Below, in pieces: positions 8,072 through 15,013 of a stretch of 64,000 nt of DNA (positions are counted from its first letter, which is position 1; each line of letters opens with the position of its first letter). A model generated the notes under the pieces. The model ran no database searches and had not been told where the DNA came from. It worked only from the letters and a program-made list of their open reading frames with translations. Location of the stretch: contig NZ_FOBG01000001.1 of assembly GCF_900109645.1 (NCBI RefSeq), forward strand, positions 1,798,001 through 1,862,000, given 5' to 3'. The stretch comes from Duganella sp. CF402 (GTDB lineage: Bacteria; Pseudomonadota; Gammaproteobacteria; Burkholderiales; Burkholderiaceae_D). A program made the position numbers and the translations under genes.

Positions 8072-8183
8072 GATGGCTTCCATGTGGTGTGAAAAGAAGC
8101 ATCATCTTAGGACGGGCACGGCTGAAAAACTATCTGCCTAAATGCAGGCTTTGCACTCACCCTGCCTCTGCTAAGATGGCGTC

Positions 8184-8555
8184 ATGAATACACAACTCCA
8201 CCAATTGGCGCGCGCCCTGCGCGACCTGCACAAACAGCTGATCCATCTCGAGAGCCAGTACTTCGGCAATGTCGGCAGTCCGCTCGAACAGTTGCAGCTG
8301 ATCACCAACCACCCGCATTTCGCCTGGCTGCAAAAGCTGTCCGGCCTGATGGCGCAGATCGACGAACGGCTCGACGACAAGGAGCCGGTGACGCCGGCCG
8401 AGGCCAAGGCCTTCCGCCAGTCGCTGGAAATGCTGATCGGCCCGTGCGAGGAAGGCGACCAGGAATTCCGCGCCAAGTACAACGCCCTGCTGCACGACGG
8501 CCCGGAACTGGTGATGGCGCACGGCGCGGTGCGCAAGCTGCTGGCCGCTATCTAA
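8184..8555 (+). CDS. Conserved-looking hypothetical protein, all-alpha
   Basis: 123 residues of amphipathic helices (for example ARALRDLHKQLIHLESQYF and WLQKLSGLMAQIDERLDDK), with no signal peptide or membrane segment, so a small cytoplasmic helical-bundle protein. I do not recognise the family. A weak promoter candidate lies just upstream (TTGCAC at 8151-8156 and TAAGAT at 8172-8177, spacing 15, shorter than ideal). The 3' end overlaps the stop of the convergent sensor kinase gene by 8 bp. Codon usage equals that of its neighbours, which supports a real gene. Confidence 0.7.
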   Translation: MNTQLHQLARALRDLHKQLIHLESQYFGNVGSPLEQLQLITNHPHFAWLQKLSGLMAQIDERLDDKEPVTPAEAKAFRQSLEMLIGPCEEGDQEFRAKYNALLHDGPELVMAHGAVRKLLAAI

Positions 8556-11500
8556 CGCGGCTGAGCCAGCCAAGCCAACGCCGCCAGCCGGACGGCGCGG
8601 CGGCGGTATAGGCGCGCGCCGCCGGCACGCTCAGGCGCACGCTGGTGCCGCCGTGCTCGCGCGGCGCGATCTCCATCTGGCCGCCGATGCGGGCGGCGCG
8701 TTCGAATAATCCAGTCAATCCCCAATGGCCGGCGCGGCCGTGACGCACCACGTCCGCATCGATGCCCTTGCCATCATCCAGCACTTCCAGCGTGAATTGC
8801 GCGGCGCCGTAGTCCAGCACCACCTGTACGCTGGCCGCTTCCGCGTGACGGAAGGCGTTCATCATGGCCTCGCGGCCGATGGCGTAGCTTTCGCACGCCG
8901 CCTGCTCCTGCAAGGCGCGCGGCTTGCCGGCGCTACGCAGGCTGAACACGCTGCGGTGGCTCTCCTGCAGCACCTCGCCCACCAACAACAGACCTTGCGC
9001 CAGGTCACCATCGCGCATGGCGCCGGAGCGCAGCTCCAACACTTCGTTGCGCCCCTCATCCATCACCTTGTCGGCCATCAGCAGCACGCGCTCGATCTTG
9101 TGGCGCGCCGCCGATTCCTTGGGCAGGCCACCCAGCGCCGACTGGAAACTCAGGGTCAGGCCGTGCACGCTTTGGAGGTAACTGTCGTGCAGGGCGCGCG
9201 CGATGCGTTCGCGCTCGGCCATGCGGGTGCTGATGCGCAGCGTGGCGGCACGCAGCCACAGCCAATGCAGCAGGTACAGCAGACCGGCCACCGCCAACGC
9301 ACACAGGGCGTAGAACAGCGGCGTCTGGGTGATGGTTGGCAGGATGCGCAGCGTTAACGCCGCCTCCTGCGCGCTCCACTGGCCGAACTGGTCCACCGCC
9401 GCTACGCGGAAGCGGTACTCGCCCGGCCCCAGGTTCGAGTAGGAGATCGCACGACGAGCGCCGGCATCCTGCCAGCCCGCATCCACGCCCTCCAGCTGGT
9501 AGCGGAAGCGCAAGCCTTCCGGCATGGTGTAGCTGAGCGCGGTGTATTCGATGCGCAGCGACGTGGTGCCGGCCGCCAGCGTCAGCGGCCGTTCCAAGTC
9601 GAGATGGCGCTGCCCCTCGGCCACCAGGGTTTCTATCTTCGGCAGCGGCGCGTGCGGCAGCGGGTAGCGGCCCACGCTGTCGAGCCGGGCGATGCCGCTG
9701 ACGCCGGCAAACCAGAGCTGGCCATCGACATCGGCCATCGCGCTCGGCAGGCGGTTGGCGGTGGCGGCAAAGTCGGGATAACCGTCCAGCACGCCGTACA
9801 CCGTGTAGCGCAGTGGCTGCTGCGGCGCCGACAGCGCCGCCTGCCAGTCGGCGGCGCGCACATGCACCACGCCCTTGCGACCGTTGAACCAGTGGTCGCC
9901 GTTGGCCGCGATCACCACGCCGGAGACCCGCGCCAGCACGTCCGGGTCGGCTGCCGTCAGACGCTGGAAGCGGCCGCCGCGCAGTACCGCCAGCCCGACG
10001 TTGCCGGCCGCGATGACCTCGCTGCCGCCATGCAGCAAGGTGATGGCGCCGATCTCGTCCGCGCCTTGGGCGGCATAGCGGGTAATGCGGCCCTGATCGA
10101 AGTGCAGCACCAGGCCGTCGTTGTAGCCAAGCCAGGCCGCGCCGACGGCGCCCGGCGCCACGAAGAAGATCCCCGGCGGCAAACCCAGTTCCTGCTCGTT
10201 CTGCCATGTGCCGTCATGCAGGCGGAAGGTGCCGCGCCCGCTGATGGTAATCCAGAGGTCGCGGCCATCGTCGAGGATGCGGGTCACGCGGACTTCGCCG
10301 CGCTGGCCGTCCGGCTCGGGCGGATAGGCGATGCGCTGCACCCGGCCGCCGTGGCGGCGCTCGATGTGGTCGGCGCCAGCCACCAGCAGCGCGCCATCGG
10401 CGCCGTTGGCCACCACGCCGAAGGTGCCGGGCGGCTGGCGCTCCACCACCGTGGCCGGCGCATCGGCGCGCAGCTGCCAGAGCTCGCCGGTCGGCCGGGC
10501 CCGCGCCAGCACGTGACCGCTGGCGTCCAGCGCCAGGCTGAACATGCGCTCGCCGCCATTCAGGCGCGCCACTTTCAGGCGGTTGTTGCGGAAGCGCTCG
10601 ACACCGGCCTGGGTGCCGATCCAGATGTTGCCGTCGCGGTCTTCAAACAGCGCATTGCCGGTCAGGCTGCTGACTTGCCAGGGCTGGTCGAGCTTGCTGC
10701 TGGGCCTGGCGTTCGGCGTGTGGATCGCCGATGGCTGCAGGCCAAGGCCGTCGGTGCGGCACACGCCGGGACAGGCCAGCGTCCAGTAATTGCCGTCGCG
10801 GTCGAACAAACCGCTCTCCTGGCCCTGGGACTGCGCCAGCCAGCCGGGGCGCGGCAGCAGCGGCCCGTCGTGCTGCGGCGGCACCGGCACCAGTTGGGAC
10901 TGAGTGTCCAGCCACAGGCGTCCGTCCGGCGAGGCGCTCAGGTTGACCGCGTCATAGCCGCTCAAGACCAGGCGGAAGCGCGCGCCGCCGCGCGGCATCG
11001 CCAGCAGTTGCTGGCCGACCGCCACCCACAGTTGCTCGTACTGGTCGAGGATCAGGTTTTCGGTGCGTCCCGGCGGCAGGCCCAGCGCTTCGCCAGCGCG
11101 CTCCCAGGCGCCGTTCTTCAGCCGCAGCAAGCCGTTGTTGGTGGAGGCCCACAACACGCCGTCGGCGTCGCGCACCGTGCTGATCACCGGCCCCATCAAC
11201 AACGGCCCGAGGGTCGACGGCGTGTGGCTCAGATGCCCCTTGCTGAGCACGCTCACGCCGCCGTAGATGTAGCCGATCAGCAGGTCGCCGTTGCGCAGCG
11301 CGTTCAGCGCAGTGATCGGCCGGCGCGGCAGGCTCTCGCCGGCCAGCGCCTCGAAGCGGCGGAAGCGCACGCCGTCGAAGCGGTACAGGCCGTTGCTGCT
11401 GGCGATCCACAGCCAGCCATCGGTGGTCTGCGCGATGGCGGCAATCTCGCCGGGCGCGCCATCCTTGCTGGTCCAGATATCGTGGTGATAATCGGCTAGG

Positions 11501-11583
11501 CTGGCGCGGCTGTCCAGCGCCCATGCGCGCGGCGTCCCCGCCAGCATGGCCAGCAGGCACAGGAAGAGGTGAACTTTTTGCAT
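8548..11583 (-). CDS. Two-component-propeller sensor histidine kinase (Reg_prop, Y_Y_Y, HisKA_3)
   Basis: 1011-residue membrane sensor. The order is: signal peptide (MQKVHLFLCLLAMLAGTP), then a periplasmic beta-propeller of repeated units such as DGWLWIASSNGLYRFDG and DGNIWIGTQAGVERF (about residues 25-690), a Y_Y_Y domain (LRFRYQLEGVDAGW, about 690-765), one membrane helix (LFYALCALAVAGLLYLLHWL), a HisKA_3 dimerisation domain with the phospho-His in ERIARALHDSYLQSVHG, and a C-terminal HATPase (GREAMMNAFRHAEA, DDGKGID). Kinases of this type sense saccharides or other small ligands in the periplasm and pair with NarL-type regulators. None is adjacent; the nearest is at 5.7 kb. The ATG at 11583 was chosen for the signal peptide. 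Confidence 0.92.
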   Translation of the reverse strand: MQKVHLFLCLLAMLAGTPRAWALDSRASLADYHHDIWTSKDGAPGEIAAIAQTTDGWLWIASSNGLYRFDGVRFRRFEALAGESLPRRPITALNALRNGDLLIGYIYGGVSVLSKGHLSHTPSTLGPLLMGPVISTVRDADGVLWASTNNGLLRLKNGAWERAGEALGLPPGRTENLILDQYEQLWVAVGQQLLAMPRGGARFRLVLSGYDAVNLSASPDGRLWLDTQSQLVPVPPQHDGPLLPRPGWLAQSQGQESGLFDRDGNYWTLACPGVCRTDGLGLQPSAIHTPNARPSSKLDQPWQVSSLTGNALFEDRDGNIWIGTQAGVERFRNNRLKVARLNGGERMFSLALDASGHVLARARPTGELWQLRADAPATVVERQPPGTFGVVANGADGALLVAGADHIERRHGGRVQRIAYPPEPDGQRGEVRVTRILDDGRDLWITISGRGTFRLHDGTWQNEQELGLPPGIFFVAPGAVGAAWLGYNDGLVLHFDQGRITRYAAQGADEIGAITLLHGGSEVIAAGNVGLAVLRGGRFQRLTAADPDVLARVSGVVIAANGDHWFNGRKGVVHVRAADWQAALSAPQQPLRYTVYGVLDGYPDFAATANRLPSAMADVDGQLWFAGVSGIARLDSVGRYPLPHAPLPKIETLVAEGQRHLDLERPLTLAAGTTSLRIEYTALSYTMPEGLRFRYQLEGVDAGWQDAGARRAISYSNLGPGEYRFRVAAVDQFGQWSAQEAALTLRILPTITQTPLFYALCALAVAGLLYLLHWLWLRAATLRISTRMAERERIARALHDSYLQSVHGLTLSFQSALGGLPKESAARHKIERVLLMADKVMDEGRNEVLELRSGAMRDGDLAQGLLLVGEVLQESHRSVFSLRSAGKPRALQEQAACESYAIGREAMMNAFRHAEAASVQVVLDYGAAQFTLEVLDDGKGIDADVVRHGRAGHWGLTGLFERAARIGGQMEIAPREHGGTSVRLSVPAARAYTAAAPSGWRRWLGWLSRVR

Positions 11584-11708
11584 CGCAGCATCATAGAGCA
11601 AAAGGCGGAAATGTAAAAACCTATCAAAACAATAGAAACAATAAACTTTACCTATATTTATCCCGGCGTTAATCTGGCAGCAATTCCAACGCATTACGAG
11701 AGCCCATC

Positions 11709-12062
11709 ATGAAACGACTGCACCAGCTGCCCCTGCCCGCCAGCACCCTCGCCCTGCTGGCCGCCTTCGTGCTCGGCACCCTCGACTACCAGACCGCCGG
11801 CTGGGCCTGGTTTGGCATCGGCATCGTGGCCTGGCTCAAACTGGACGCCAGGCAACTGCTGAAATCCGACCGCTACGGCTTGTCGCCGGCGCTGGCAGTG
11901 CTGGCCTACCCGGCGCTGGCCGGCGCCCAGGCCAGCACGGCCGTGACCTTCGCGCTCGCGCTGCACGCGCTGGTGGTATTCCTGATCCTGCTGAGCCGCC
12001 ATCTGTCGGAAGACATGGCACAAGCGTTTTCTCAGCAAAAACGCATAAGTCAGCGTATCTAA
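11709..12062 (+). CDS. Small integral membrane protein of unknown function
   Basis: 117 residues with three to four predicted helices (LALLAAFVLGTLDYQ, WAWFGIGIVAWLKL, ALAVLAYPALAGAQA, HALVVFLILLSRHL) and a basic, polar C-terminus. It resembles subunit-IV-like or DUF-type small inner-membrane proteins in size, but I cannot assign a family. It is divergent from the propeller kinase with 125 bp between the starts, in AT-rich sequence that must hold both promoters. The stop codon overlaps the first bases of the non-coding repeat element that follows. Confidence 0.65.
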   Translation: MKRLHQLPLPASTLALLAAFVLGTLDYQTAGWAWFGIGIVAWLKLDARQLLKSDRYGLSPALAVLAYPALAGAQASTAVTFALALHALVVFLILLSRHLSEDMAQAFSQQKRISQRI

Positions 12063-12276
12063 AGTGGTTTTTGCAGATATCCACATCAACTGTGGATAAG
12101 GGTGTGCATAAGCGCCTCTTGACAGCCGGGATCGCCTGTAACCACGGGCGAAACAATAAAATGCCTAATCCACAGGCAGATTTTTTCGCCAATTAAATCA
12201 ATAACTTACAAAATGCCAAAAGTCGCCGCCCGGCGGCTTTTGGGCGTCTTGAAAAAAAATTTTATGTGCATAAGTA
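12060..12276. repeat. Non-coding element copy A with DnaA-box-like nonamers (paralogous to 13299-13514)
   Basis: About 215 bp with no gene, matching copy B downstream of the next gene. Shared features in order: TAAAG, GATATCCACA (12076-12085), TGTGGATA (12091-12098), TTGACA (12119-12124), GCCTGTAAC (12134-12142), ACAGGCA (12172-12178) and TGTGCATAAGTA near the end. From TTGACA to ACAGGCA both copies are exactly 60 bp and align without gaps at about 40 of 60 identical by hand count. Three perfect matches to the DnaA box TTATNCACA lie on the minus strand (12091-12099, 12103-12111, 12265-12273). A strong hairpin, CCAAAAG...CTTTTGG, occupies 12216-12243. The function is unknown. Confidence 0.75.
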
Positions 12277-12315
12277 CATAGCGCCACACCGTTGTTTCGC
12301 CGCATTGCGAATTCT

Positions 12316-12344
12316 TTGACAAAAGTGCTAGCAAGGAATAGTGT
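12316..12344 (+). promoter_or_regulatory. Sigma-70-type promoter of the receiver-PAS gene
   Basis: TTGACA at 12316-12321 and TAGTGT at 12339-12344 with a 17-bp spacer, about 40 bp before the ATG at 12386. The -35 is a consensus match and the -10 is moderate. It lies just after the non-coding repeat element copy A, so that element sits immediately upstream of the promoter and could influence it. Confidence 0.55.
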
Positions 12345-12385
12345 CACTCTGAGATCGGCCTGTTCGACTTAACTGGGATTGATGC

Positions 12386-13276
12386 ATGAATCAGAACGAC
12401 GACGATACCGATTGGATGATAGAGGACGAGGCGCCGCCCAGCGGCCAGCAGCGCGCGGACAAGGCCAATGCCGGCGGACCGCCGCCGTGGCGCGTGCTGA
12501 TCGTGGACGATGATGTGGACGTGCACGTGGTCACCAAATTCTCGCTCAGCAATGCCTGTTTCCTCGGCCGCCGGCTCAGCTTCCTGCATGCCTACAGCGG
12601 CGAGGAAGCGCTCAACGTGCTGCGCAATACGCCCGACATCGCGCTGGTGCTGCTGGACGTCATCATGGAAACCAGCGACGCCGGCCTGCTGGTGGCGCGC
12701 CAGATCCGCGACCAGCTGCACAACCAGCTGGTGCGCATCGTGCTGCGCACCGGCCAGCCGGGCCAGGCACTGGAGCACAGCATCATCCTCGACTACGACA
12801 TCAATGATTTCTGGTGCAAGACCGACCTGACCACGCGCAAGTTGTTCACCACGGTGATTTCCTCGCTGCGCGCGTATGCCGGGCTGGAAGAGGCGCACCG
12901 CCACACACTGGCGCTGCAAGCCGAACTGGACAAGGCGCGCCGGCTGCTGGGTGCGGTCGACCAGCACGCGGTGATCGCCACGCTCGACGAGCGCGGCCGC
13001 ATCGCCACCGTCAACGATAAATTATGCGCGGTGTACCAGTTCAGCCGCGAAGAACTGGTCGGCGCCGATCCGCGCCTGCTGCATCCATCGCCCTACCCGC
13101 AGGACCAGCTGGCCGATGCGCTGCAAGCGCTGAAAGACGGCGAAACCTGGACCGACGTGATCAGCACCTGGCGGCGCGACGGCCAGGAAGTGCGCCTGCG
13201 CCTGACCGCCAGCAGCGACGACGGCGGCGCCGTCCTGGTGGGCAGTGTGCTGCAGGCGCTGAAAAAACCGCTTTAA
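12386..13276 (+). CDS. Response regulator with receiver of the DUF3369-associated type fused to a PAS domain
   Basis: 296 residues. After an acidic N-terminal tail, residues 35-160 are a receiver: RVLIVDDDVDVHVV carries the acidic pocket and VVLLDVIMETSDAG-type sequence the phospho-acceptor Asp. The stretch VRIVLRTGQPGQALE followed by LDYDINDFWCKTDLTTRKLFTT is characteristic of receivers that normally precede a DUF3369 domain and a GGDEF, HD-GYP or kinase output. Here a short helical linker leads instead to a PAS domain (about 190-290, LDERGRIATVNDKLCAVYQFSREELVG), after which the protein ends. No output domain is present, so it probably acts by protein-protein contact. No partner kinase is adjacent. 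Confidence 0.85.
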   Translation: MNQNDDDTDWMIEDEAPPSGQQRADKANAGGPPPWRVLIVDDDVDVHVVTKFSLSNACFLGRRLSFLHAYSGEEALNVLRNTPDIALVLLDVIMETSDAGLLVARQIRDQLHNQLVRIVLRTGQPGQALEHSIILDYDINDFWCKTDLTTRKLFTTVISSLRAYAGLEEAHRHTLALQAELDKARRLLGAVDQHAVIATLDERGRIATVNDKLCAVYQFSREELVGADPRLLHPSPYPQDQLADALQALKDGETWTDVISTWRRDGQEVRLRLTASSDDGGAVLVGSVLQALKKPL

Positions 13277-13298
13277 GCTTCGCTTAAGTCCCGGATCC

Positions 13299-13514
13299 TA
13301 AAGCGTTTTTTCGGATATCCACAATAGCTGTGGATATCTATGTGGACAGCCCCCCATTGACAACGAATACCGCCTGTAACGGCGCGGTTTACTACAAACT
13401 GCCCATCCAACAGGCAAAAACATTTCCCTTAAAAATCAACGACTTAAATTTTCACGAATTGTAACAAGAAAACTTTTCAAAAAAATTCTTGTCATCATGA
13501 TTTGTGCATAAGTA
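13299..13514. repeat. Non-coding element copy B (paralogous to 12060-12276)
   Basis: About 215 bp starting 23 bases after the receiver-PAS stop. It repeats the landmarks of copy A in the same order: TAAAG (13299), a perfect 10-bp inverted repeat GATATCCACA/TGTGGATATC (13314-13338), TTGACA (13357-13362), GCCTGTAAC (13372-13380), ACAGGCA (13410-13416) and TGTGCATAAGTA at the end. Only the last DnaA-like nonamer (13503-13511) is a perfect TTATNCACA match; the two in the palindrome have one mismatch. Copy A's hairpin is absent; a weaker one (ACAAGAA/TTCTTGT) stands in the same region. Confidence 0.72.
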
Positions 13515-13531
13515 AACGCGCGGCGCGCATA

Positions 13532-13723
13532 TCAATGCACGGCTTTTCGGCGCTGATCCGGGTGCAATAGCACCCGTTCGATGACTTTCGGGTGGACGTT
13601 GTGCGATTTCAGGTACTCGATCGCGCACATGGTGTTAAAGCTGGTCTGCACGGTAATGCCACGCTCGACCACCGCACTGCTGGCCTCGTCGTGGCGCTGC
13701 TGGACTAGGGTAACGTTCATCAT
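13532..13723 (-). CDS. Small protein of unknown function
   Basis: 63 residues from the first of two adjacent ATG codons, with AAGGAT upstream; the longer open frame has no ribosome binding site. The segment NTMCAIEYLKSHNVHPKVIE followed by RVLLHPDQRR looks like two helices with a basic end. From memory, short proteins ending in a similar IEYLKS...VIERVLL pattern are common in Massilia and Duganella genomes, but I cannot check this and no function is known to me. It reads toward the repeat element copy B and is divergent from the chromate transporter genes. Confidence 0.6.
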   Translation of the reverse strand: MMNVTLVQQRHDEASSAVVERGITVQTSFNTMCAIEYLKSHNVHPKVIERVLLHPDQRRKAVH

Positions 13724-13853
13724 GATCCTTGGTGAAAGTAGGGGCTGCCGCCCGATCGGTGATGCGCCCAAGGAGTATGGCCGACGATGGCACAAAGTCA
13801 ATGGCAGGCTCCTATCATTCCGCAATTAAAGTTGCGCCGTTCTATAATGCGGT

Positions 13854-14432
13854 ATGACTCCCGAGCCGACCCGTCCCCGCCCCGCCTCCCTGCTGGATTT
13901 ATTTGTCTCGTTCACCATCCTGGCCTTGCAAGGCTTTGGCGGCGTGCTGGCGGTGGTCCAGCGCGAATTGGTCGAGCGCAAGCAATGGCTGACGCCGGAG
14001 GAATTCATTGAGGACTGGGCGGTGGCGCAAATCATGCCCGGCCCCAACGTGGTCAACCTGTCGCTGATGATCGGCGACCGCTACTTCGGCCTGCGCGGCG
14101 CGCTGGCGGCGCTGGCCGGGATGCTGTGCGTGCCGCTGCTGGTGGTGCTGGGCCTGGCGCTGCTGTATGCGCAGTACGGCAGCCATCCGGGCGTGGCCGG
14201 CGCGCTGCGCGGCATGGCGGCGGTGACCGCCGGGATGATCGCCGCCACCGGCCTCAAGCTGGCGTCGGCCTTGCGCTCGCATCCGTTGCCGCGCTGGCTG
14301 ACCACGGTGATTGCCGCGCTGTGCGTGGTGTTCGTGCTGGTGCTGCAGCTGCCGCTGGCCTACACGCTGCTGGTGCTCGGCGGGCTGGGCTATGCCCTCA
14401 CTTACCGCAAGCTGAAGGGAGCGGCGGCATGA
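13854..14432 (+). CDS. Chromate transporter, N-terminal-half protein (short-chain CHR)
   Basis: 192-residue inner-membrane protein of the CHR superfamily. The family signature is clear: GFGGVLAVVQRELVERKQWL, then FIEDWAVAQIMPGPNVVNLS, followed by about five hydrophobic helices. In short-chain CHR systems two half-size proteins, encoded as a pair, replace the single double-domain ChrA and form the exporter together. The downstream gene overlaps by 4 bases (ATGA) and is the other half. The expected role is export of chromate or a related oxyanion; the real substrate of short-chain CHR pairs is often not chromate alone. Confidence 0.88.
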   Translation: MTPEPTRPRPASLLDLFVSFTILALQGFGGVLAVVQRELVERKQWLTPEEFIEDWAVAQIMPGPNVVNLSLMIGDRYFGLRGALAALAGMLCVPLLVVLGLALLYAQYGSHPGVAGALRGMAAVTAGMIAATGLKLASALRSHPLPRWLTTVIAALCVVFVLVLQLPLAYTLLVLGGLGYALTYRKLKGAAA

Positions 14433-15013
14433 ACGAGGCGCCCTTGCACATCGTCCTGAGCTTCGGTGACTGGCTGAGTTTGTTCGGGCATTACATGCTG
14501 CTGTCGCTGATGTCGATCGGCGGCGCGATTTCCACCACCACCGAAATGCACCGCTATCTGGTGGTCGAGCATCACTGGCTGACGCAGGAGCAATTCAATA
14601 ACTCGATCGCCATCGCGCAGGCGGCGCCGGGACCGAACGTGCTGTTCGTGGCGCTGATGGGCTGGAATATGGGTCTGAACGCGGGCAGCTACACGCTGGC
14701 GTTCGCTGGCGTGGGCGTGACCATGCTGGGCATCCTCGCGCCCGCTACTACCCTGACCTATATGGCGGCGCGCTGGGGCCATCAGAACCGCGAACTGCTC
14801 GGTGTGCGCGCCTTCAAACAGGGGCTGGCGCCGGTGGTGGTGGGCCTGATGGTGTCGGTGGGCGTGATCCTGGCCAAGGCCGGCGGCAACCCTGCCGCCG
14901 ACTGGCCGCTGTGGCTGGTGTCCGGCCTGGCCGGCCTGCTGATCTGGCGCACCCGCATCCACCTGCTGTGGCTGCTGGCTGCGGGCGCGCTGGTCGGCTG
15001 GTTCCTGGGCTGA
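14429..15013 (+). CDS. Chromate transporter, second half protein (short-chain CHR)
   Basis: 194 residues, starting at ATG 14429, which overlaps the stop of the first half. The matching signature is SIGGAISTTTEMHRYLVVEH, then QFNNSIAIAQAAPGPNVLFV, followed by membrane helices; a LysR or ChrB regulator is not adjacent. The two half proteins share the CHR repeat but differ in loop charge, as expected if they insert with opposite topology and form a heterodimer. The stop at 15013 abuts the stop of the convergent amidohydrolase gene with no gap. Confidence 0.88.
   Translation: MNEAPLHIVLSFGDWLSLFGHYMLLSLMSIGGAISTTTEMHRYLVVEHHWLTQEQFNNSIAIAQAAPGPNVLFVALMGWNMGLNAGSYTLAFAGVGVTMLGILAPATTLTYMAARWGHQNRELLGVRAFKQGLAPVVVGLMVSVGVILAKAGGNPAADWPLWLVSGLAGLLIWRTRIHLLWLLAAGALVGWFLG

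Noticed and set aside
9604..11499. Open frame of 631 codons on the plus strand, antisense to the propeller kinase
   Set aside because: Shadow of a gene with clear domains; composition is typical of antisense frames in high-GC DNA.
12060..12385. Chromosomal replication origin
   Set aside because: DnaA-box-like nonamers are present, but dnaA, dnaN, gyrB, rpmH and gidA are absent and the copy downstream shows that the element is a repeat.
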